Positions 1 to 5,800 of a stretch of 7,134 nucleotides of DNA are shown here, one piece after another. Source of the stretch: an uncultured Saprospiraceae bacterium. Its GTDB lineage: Bacteria; Bacteroidota; Bacteroidia; Chitinophagales; Saprospiraceae. The stretch is taken from contig CALDEN010000199.1 of assembly GCA_937942405.1 (NCBI GenBank), positions 1 through 7,134 on the forward strand, in the 5' to 3' direction. Positions within the stretch are counted from its first letter, which is position 1. The number at the start of each line of letters is the position of its first letter. Below the pieces are notes generated by a model. The model was given only the letters and a program-made list of their open reading frames with translations, was not told the DNA's origin and ran no database searches. The position numbers and the translations under genes were made by a program.

Positions 1-159
1 CCTATGCTAGTTCAACATCCTACACCTCCCGTGATATACATGGTTTCTAGTTCGAGCAATCCAAGTGATTTATCTAAAGCTAAATCTTATGATCTGGTTA
101 AAGACTTTGTAACGAAGTTTGCAACAGTTCAGTTTTTTAAAAAAATCAAAGAGAGCTAA
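1..159 (+). CDS. Response regulator receiver domain, C-terminal part (5' end outside window)
   Basis: The frame is open from the left edge to a TAA at 157-159 and encodes 52 residues. The segment PVIYMVSS (residues 10-17) looks like receiver strand beta-4 with its conserved Ser/Thr. It is followed by NPSDLSKAKSYDLVKDFVTK, which matches the usual alpha-4/beta-5 pattern ending in the conserved active-site Lys (K39). The phospho-acceptor Asp and acidic pocket would lie upstream of the window. Only 13 residues follow K39, so the protein ends with the receiver domain and has no C-terminal output domain. It is probably a stand-alone CheY/Rcp1-like regulator that receives phosphate from a histidine kinase in the cytoplasm. 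The residue after the Lys is Phe (K39-F40), whereas most receivers have Pro there. The gene runs convergent to the histidine kinase 20 bp away, which makes that kinase a plausible partner; this is inferred from position only. Confidence 0.8.
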   Translation, partial: PMLVQHPTPPVIYMVSSSSNPSDLSKAKSYDLVKDFVTKFATVQFFKKIKES

Positions 160-166
160 AATTATA

Positions 167-181
167 GAGAAAGACTTTCTC
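167..181. terminator. Short perfect inverted repeat between convergent genes (possible weak bidirectional terminator)
   Basis: GAGAAAG, one A, then CTTTCTC forms a perfect 7-bp palindrome (physically about 6 bp closing a 3-base loop). It sits in the 20-bp gap between the two convergent stop codons and overlaps the last two bases of the kinase stop. The stem is AT-rich and has no long T-run on either side, so it would be a weak terminator at best. Its position is the main argument for a function. Confidence 0.25.
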
Positions 182-482
182 AGGTATTCACTATGTTAGC
201 AGGGAATTTTATTTCAAAAACACTTCCACTATCTGATGACTTTATCAAGCAGATATCTCCACCTTCCTTTTCAACAATTTTTTTACAAATTGCAAGACCT
301 AGACCGCTTCCTTCATACTCATCATTTGTATGCAACCGGTTAAACATATTAAATACATTATCGCGTTGGTCTTCAGAAATACCGATCCCGTTATCAGATA
401 CAGTTATAAATAAATGATCAGAAGTTAGTCGATGCTCGATTTCTATTTTGGGGGGTAGAGGATTTATTAAACTTGATGCCAT
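180..482 (-). pseudogene. Histidine kinase ATP-binding (HATPase_c) C-terminal part, out of frame with the rest of the gene
   Basis: This frame carries the second half of the catalytic domain of the kinase encoded at 418-2352. The G1 box is DNGIGIS, the F box is VFNMFNRLH and the G2 box is GSGLGLAICKKIVEKEGG. It ends with a final beta-strand (GSVFEIKFPAN) and stops at TGA 180-182. It lacks the H-box and N-box, which lie in the other frame, so it cannot be a kinase by itself. An ATG at 480-482 opens the frame, but the residues before KIEIE do not resemble the family. From KIEIE onward (position 449 and below) the fit to a HATPase domain is good. The simplest reading is that this is the displaced 3' end of the upstream frame, broken by one extra C in the C6 tract. 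Independent translation from 480-482 is unlikely. Confidence 0.85.
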
Positions 483-2352
483 TACTGATCAGGTTTTGCA
501 GCAATGACGAATAGCTCGTCTTACTTATATAAATGTCCGGAATACCTCTTGAGACCTCTATTGTCGCATCATCAATTGCTGGATTCGCTTTAAGCGAAAT
601 TTTAACTTCTTCAATTACCTCGTAAATATCTGTCGGAGTGCGGTTTTCATCTATTTCCATTTTAGAAATCTTGGAAAACTCGAGTACATCAGAAATCAAA
701 TTACTCATCCTTCCGCCTGCATTAAGAATGATATCTGTGTACTTATTCAGATTAGCATTTTCATAAGGTTTTATTTCTTTTTGGATTAAATCAATAAATC
801 CATTTATGGTAAGAAGTGGTGTCTTAAGATCGTGGGATGCTATAAAAGCAAATCTTTCCAATTCCTCATTAGATCTTAAAAGCTCCTTGTTTAACCTAGC
901 CAATTCATTGCTTCTTTTCTCTAGAGTACTATTAAATAGATTCCGTTTTCTAGAATTCGTTATTTGAAAAACAATAATGGTGAGTAGCACAGATAGTAAG
1001 CCCAATAAACCAAAAGTTACTCTTGTCTTGGCCTTCTCACTTTCTAAGGCCTTAATCTTTAATGATTGTGTTGCTAAGCCCAGTTTTGTTTCATATTCTG
1101 TCTGCAGTTGTAAGACTTTTACTCTTTGCTCTTTAATAAAATTGCCTTCTATCTGATTCAGATGCTTTTTATATGCTTTTGTAGCATTCTCATAGTCAGA
1201 AAATATCTCAGCCGTTTCAGCAAAAAGCTTTGCAAATTTATTGACTTCTTTGTGTTCTATTACGCCACTATTTAATATCTCCTTGGCTTCTTGATAATAT
1301 TTTCGGGCTCCCTTTATATTTTTCTCGTCCTGAATTTTTGCCAAAAGCAAAGAAGCTCTATAGACCCCGTTTTCATCATTCACGGATTTAAAATAATCGT
1401 AGGCCTTTTTAAAAGAGATTTCAGCAAATTCAGAATTCTCTAATTTTATTTGTACGAGCCCTTTTTCAATGCGTATCGATTCACGAAGTCCCTTTTTATC
1501 TAATGAATCAGCAATAATGGATGCTTTATCTAAATACTCTAATGCCAAGGTATAATCCTCTCTCTCCGAATAGATTATTCCCATATTCTTTAATGCGGTA
1601 GCTGGAATTGCCAAACTTGGAGCACTATTTCTTACATCTAGTGTCTTTTGATAATACTCCAATGCCAATTCATCATTCTCGTTTTCGTCACATAGAATTC
1701 CTAAATTGATATAATCGTAAATAATAGAAGATTTACCTGATTTTTCATTAAAATCAGCTGCTTGTACCATGTGGTACATTGCAGAATCAATAAATTCCTC
1801 TCGATAGTAATGTATCCCCAACTTCGTATGCATTACATTTTGCAGTCTATAAGACTCGTAATCTTTAGCCAATGCTAAAGCTTCGTAATAATCGGACAGA
1901 CCTCCCTCTATGTTTTTTTGCTTTAATTTTATCTCACCTCTTTGTGAAATAATACGTACATGTAAGCGATCTTTTTTAACGGCTTCGTTTATGTTCTGTT
2001 CTATTTCTGCCAATCTATTCAAAGCCGCTTCAAAATCGTTTCTATCGACCTCTATTGCGGATTTCATATAATTGAAATCTAAATGATTTATGCTCGTAGG
2101 TTTAAGAGCAGAATTTTTCAACAACTCCATCCCATTCTCCAAATATGCATATGCTTTATCTGGAAATTCTGATGAAAGGAAACGACCTAAATCAAAATAA
2201 GCTACAACCTTAGAAGAATCTTCGATTTGACTACTATCAATAACTAATAATAGAGAATCAATTTTAGGTGACTGAGCACTTACTTTAATTAAGAAACTAG
2301 TTAATAAAAAAATACATACACCTACTCTACTGAGTACAATCGAATTCCTCAC
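418..2352 (-). CDS. TPR-containing transmembrane sensor histidine kinase, frameshifted before the ATP-lid motifs
   Basis: The frame encodes 644 residues from a GTG start at 2350-2352. The next Met is residue 75, so only the GTG keeps the signal peptide (residues 1-26, hydrophobic core VCIFLLTSFL, likely cleavage VSA|Q). Residues about 30-400 are helical TPR-like repeats, for example ALEYYQKTLDV near 230 and ALEYLDKASII near 270; they probably form a periplasmic sensor. A coiled-coil-like stretch (about 405-442) leads to one membrane helix (about 445-463) and a second coiled coil (about 474-500). The DHp domain has the H-box FAFIASHDLKTPL with phospho-acceptor H507. The N-box NLISNGIKFNK has N620 and N624. 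The frame then leaves the family after P634 and ends at a TGA at 418-420 after ten unrelated residues. The missing G1, F and G2 boxes lie one frame over at 482-180. Dropping one C from the C6 tract (450-455) would rejoin them into about 723 residues. Its signal is unknown; the convergent receiver gene may encode its partner. Confidence 0.9.
   Translation of the reverse strand: MRNSIVLSRVGVCIFLLTSFLIKVSAQSPKIDSLLLVIDSSQIEDSSKVVAYFDLGRFLSSEFPDKAYAYLENGMELLKNSALKPTSINHLDFNYMKSAIEVDRNDFEAALNRLAEIEQNINEAVKKDRLHVRIISQRGEIKLKQKNIEGGLSDYYEALALAKDYESYRLQNVMHTKLGIHYYREEFIDSAMYHMVQAADFNEKSGKSSIIYDYINLGILCDENENDELALEYYQKTLDVRNSAPSLAIPATALKNMGIIYSEREDYTLALEYLDKASIIADSLDKKGLRESIRIEKGLVQIKLENSEFAEISFKKAYDYFKSVNDENGVYRASLLLAKIQDEKNIKGARKYYQEAKEILNSGVIEHKEVNKFAKLFAETAEIFSDYENATKAYKKHLNQIEGNFIKEQRVKVLQLQTEYETKLGLATQSLKIKALESEKAKTRVTFGLLGLLSVLLTIIVFQITNSRKRNLFNSTLEKRSNELARLNKELLRSNEELERFAFIASHDLKTPLLTINGFIDLIQKEIKPYENANLNKYTDIILNAGGRMSNLISDVLEFSKISKMEIDENRTPTDIYEVIEEVKISLKANPAIDDATIEVSRGIPDIYISKTSYSSLLQNLISNGIKFNKSSTPQNRNRASTNF
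446..455 (-). other. Frameshift site: C6-A4 homopolymer junction inside the kinase gene
   Basis: On the coding strand the sequence reads ACC CCC CAA AAT in the upstream frame. It would read ACC CCC AAA ATA GAA if the tract had five C instead of six, which restores KIEIE and the rest of the HATPase domain. Joining the frames needs a +1 shift by the ribosome (CCC slipping on CCC-C), a one-base deletion in the mRNA by polymerase slippage, or a true five-C sequence. The cause cannot be told from one sequence: assembly error, recent loss of function, phase variation and recoding all fit. Confidence 0.85.
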
Positions 2353-2526
2353 TTCTACGGAAATTTATTACTTTAATAATGCGAATTGGTAAAGTTAAAA
2401 ATTGAAAATCTTTTTAAAAGTATTTGCAATATAATACGATCTATTCAGCAAGTATTAGGCGTTTATATTTGAAAAGAATATTCCATACACACATTTTTGC
2501 TCACCAACAACAAATAACATTTCTTG

Positions 2527-2534
2527 CAAAAGTA
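2527..2534 (-). promoter_or_regulatory. Candidate Bacteroidota -7 promoter element (TACTTTTG) for the kinase gene
   Basis: Read on the minus strand the bases are TACTTTTG, a full match to the TAnnTTTG -7 consensus of the primary sigma factor in Bacteroidota. It lies just past the T-run of the upstream terminator, where a new transcription unit would be expected to begin. I see no matching TTG-type -33 element at the expected distance. The leader to the GTG would be about 165-170 nt, which is long. The assignment rests on one short motif. Confidence 0.35.
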
Positions 2535-2538
2535 TCTT

Positions 2539-2576
2539 AAAAAAATATGGGATGACATCTTACGACATCACCCCAT
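2539..2576 (-). terminator. Rho-independent terminator of the surface-protein gene
   Basis: On the minus strand, ATGGGGTGATGTC (2576-2564) pairs with GATGTCATCCCAT (2559-2547) over 13 positions, three of them G-U wobbles. The loop is the four bases GTAA, a GNRA-type tetraloop. One A and then seven T (2545-2539) follow directly. It starts about 30 bp after the stop codon at 2605-2607, as expected for an intrinsic terminator. It should isolate the kinase gene from the surface-protein transcript. Confidence 0.85.
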
Positions 2577-2604
2577 TCGGTCAATTATTAACTTTTAGTG
2601 ATTC

Positions 2605-2859
2605 CTAATCTTTAAGGATTATCAATTTCTTCTTAAAGAAGGTATTTCCTACTTCTACTTTTACTGAGTACATACCTGCTGCATATGCTCTTATGTCGAG
2701 TGATCTTGTATTCAACCCTGCGGTCATTTCTTCATTAATGAGATTCTGATCGACTAGTTTACCTTGAGCATCCCATATAGAAACTTTAACCAGATCATTT
2801 CTAGACATATAAATATCTAGATTAACAGATGATCTTGCTGGATTTGGATATAATTCCAA
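2605..2859 (-). other. Type IX secretion C-terminal sorting domain (type A) of the surface protein
   Basis: Residues 1426-1509 show the known sequence marks of this domain. They begin with LELYPNPA, continue with a strand VKVSIWDAQGKLV, then SLDIRAYAAGMYSVKVEVG, and end with the basic, hydrophobic tail FFKKKLIILKD at the stop codon. In the family this domain directs export through the outer membrane and is usually cleaved off. The intact ending indicates that the 3' end of the gene is not truncated. Confidence 0.93.
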
Positions 2860-5800
2860 AGAAGCGTCTTTTTCCTTACGAACATCTATTTTCACGATAT
2901 TACTATACGTAAATGCTTCATCAATATCTACTTGCCTCAGTCTATAGTAATATGCACCACTCACCTCTATATCATAATCTCTAATCTCATAAGCACGTTC
3001 CTCTACAGAATTTCCGGCAGCTGCTACTTTTCCTATTTCCTCAAAATCTTGATCGTTATCAAAACTACGTTCTACTACAAAATGACTGGTATTTGTTTCT
3101 GTAGCTGTACTCCATGTTAAGTGATTATGAGCTCCCCTATTTTCGCCCTCAAAACTCAACCATGATAGATCGACTACTCCCAACATCACACCTGCATCGA
3201 TCGTAACTATACTATCTCCAGCATTCAAGCTTATAAGTGCCGTAGTATTGTACCCATTAGAATGATCGACATCACTATCGATATTATCCGGACCTTGATT
3301 TGGATCCGTTACTGCATAATTAAATGGAGGAGAAAACTTAAGATAGTAATCATTCTGTCCTAAATAATCGATCATATACCTACCGCTAAAATCAGTAGTC
3401 GTACTGTTAATCATATTATCGTCCGCATCAAATGCTTCAACGAGTACACCGTAAATCCCTTCTTCCGATGCATCTTGTAATCCATCGTTATCCTCATCAA
3501 ACCATACTCTATTTCCTACTTGTGACATTGGATAATAACCCGCTCCTATGTTACATATATCACTCATCGTACAATTTATTGCAAAGACTCCAGTTCTTTG
3601 ATCATGGCTCAGATCACTATCTATAGCACTCTCATTAGCATCTGTTAAGTCTAGACTTGCATTGGTACCGATGTCTTTACGTGCTGGTACTAGAGCATTA
3701 TACGGAATATCCATTCTGATTTCATACACCCCAGGAGGTGCACAGAATTTAAAGTACCCATCATCAGATGGTGTTCCTGGTTTATGTCCTGAATATTGCG
3801 ATCCATAAAGCGTCCATACGCCATCCACCAGCTTCCATAACTCTACTGTCAATCCATTTATTCCATTTTCAAATGCGTCTTTAACATCGTTTTCATTGAT
3901 ATCATACCACACCAATTCTCCGATAGGAATACATTGATATAGACCCACATCAAAACTACCTTTATCGCAGGCTCCACCTTGGACATATGCCAGTGCAGAA
4001 GTACACTCCCCGTTAGAGTCATTAATATCACTATCTAGATTTAAGAACTCACCTTGACGGAAGTCTGTAGTTAGATAATCTGAAGGTTTGATCACTTTGA
4101 TATAGTAATTAGCTGGAAGCAAATAATCACTTTCGTACAATCCAGAATTATTGGTCGTGACGATCTCTACAAAATTCCCAAACTCATCATATATTTCTAC
4201 CTGTACGCCAGCTAGTCCCGAATTAAAATCGTTTTGGACTCCATCGCCATTACAATCATTCCACACCACTCCGCATAACTTACCCACGACGATTACAGAA
4301 GCGACATCATTATCATCCTCATCATCTCCATCTGGAATCGCATGTTCATCGATGACATTGTCGTCATCATCACCTGGCTGTACATCATTGTCATTATCTG
4401 GATCATTATCTAGATCACTATCGATATCTGAGAGTGGAGTATCATTAGGATCTGTATTATCATCCGCCGCACTAATCTCTGCCTCGTTTACCCATACATC
4501 AAAACTGGCATTAGCCGGGACTTGTATTTCCAAGGTGATACTGATCGTAGCACTATCTCCTGCGGCCAATGGACCTGGATAAGTATATGCTACATACGAA
4601 CCTACATTTGTCCAGCCAGCATTGACTCCTCCTGCATTGAATATAAATCCAGAATTGAGATAATCCGTAATTTCTATATTGTAGGCATCTACAGTACCTT
4701 GATTAAAGATTTCAATCTCGAACTCTGCAAACTCTCCTGGGCTGTATGGCCCTTCATTATCGATCGTTTTCCTTAAAGCCAGATCTAAAAATCGCAACTC
4801 CTCAGGATCATGATCATCTTCGTCTATAATACCTGGATCAGTCACTACATTGTCTTGCGTAGGATCATTAGGCGTACCACCGACATCATTTGTATTGTCA
4901 TCATCCGGAGTACTATCTATGTCCACAGGTAATCCTACTGTCTCAGGATCAGTGTCATCTGCACTTTCGATTTCTGTAAAGTTTACATATCCTTCAGCAT
5001 CAAAACAACTTTGCAATTCTAATGCGATCGGAACGACTACAGAATTACCTGGCTGCAGGGTACTAAATAGGGTTACACGTACTTCGTTGGTACTGAAATC
5101 ATACAACCATCCTTGTGCTATATTAACTGCACTGGTCTGATCAAATATCAATCCACAAGGCAATGTATCCACAATCTCGATATTGGTAGCATCTTCGTTT
5201 CCTTGGTTATAAACTGTAATGTTATACACTTGCGTACCTCCATACTGATAAGTAGAAGCGGCAGCATCATGTTCTTTCTTCAGTGCCAAATCAAAAATAT
5301 ATGGCCCAGCTGGATCATGATCGTCTTCGTCTTCATCGAAGTAAGGTCCACCTTTTGTGATAAGGTCATCATCGGCATCTCCGACCATAACTGGATTATC
5401 ATTTCCATCGATATCATCTGGTGTGCTATCTACGTCCTCTAGAGACTTATCTACTTGATTCACATCTTCCATGTAATGAATCTCCGCATAATTATCCCAA
5501 TCCTTATATCCTCCAGAAGTCTGCTCTAACTGCAAGTTCAACTCTATAAAAGTAGATGAGGCTGGAGCCAAAGGTCCTGGAATAGCAACATACTGTAAAG
5601 CACTCGGACTTAACTGAGTCCATGAAGCATCATTTGCCGCAGCTATAAAAGTATAGCCAATAGGCAGATAATCGTTGATCTCTATATTGTACAAATCGAT
5701 ATTCCCTTGATTGAAAATTTCAATTTTAAAAGTAAGCTCGTCTCCATACGCATATGGTGCTGCGGTCTCTAGCGTCTTTCTCAATGCGAGATCGACTATT

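Larger units (their letters stand above)
2353..2604. other. Intergenic region between surface-protein gene and kinase gene
   Basis: These 252 bp separate two genes that both lie on the minus strand. The right part holds the terminator of the surface-protein gene. The left part (about 2353-2526) is AT-rich and would be the 5' leader of the kinase mRNA if the candidate promoter at 2527-2534 is used. I see no convincing small ORF, tRNA or riboswitch-like fold in it. There is no Shine-Dalgarno motif before the kinase GTG; the preceding bases are AATTTCCGTAGAA, as is common in Bacteroidota. Confidence 0.6.

Noticed and set aside
480..482. ATG that could start a separate ATP-binding-domain gene
   Set aside because: The residues after it do not look like a protein start, the product would lack an H-box and N-box, and family similarity begins only at the homopolymer. 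It is best explained as the displaced end of the kinase.
2464..2471. TATATTTG on the plus strand, matching the -7 promoter consensus
   Set aside because: No plus-strand gene lies downstream; it points into the antisense of the surface-protein gene and has no -33 partner. A chance match is likely in AT-rich DNA.
2476..2483. GAATATTC palindrome in the intergenic region
   Set aside because: It is only 8 bp and its flanks do not extend the symmetry; this is expected by chance in AT-rich sequence.
4151..4582. Serine-rich open frame of 143 codons on the plus strand
   Set aside because: It is the antisense of the Asp-rich linker and SdrD_B region: GAT/GAC codons read as TCA/ATC/TCG in reverse. It shows no domain, and the minus-strand frame has clear family matches.
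4297..5796. Regularly spaced repeats considered as a CRISPR-like or mobile-element signal
   Set aside because: The spacing is about 500 bp, in frame, and explained by protein module duplication. There are no short identical repeats with unique spacers and no transposase.
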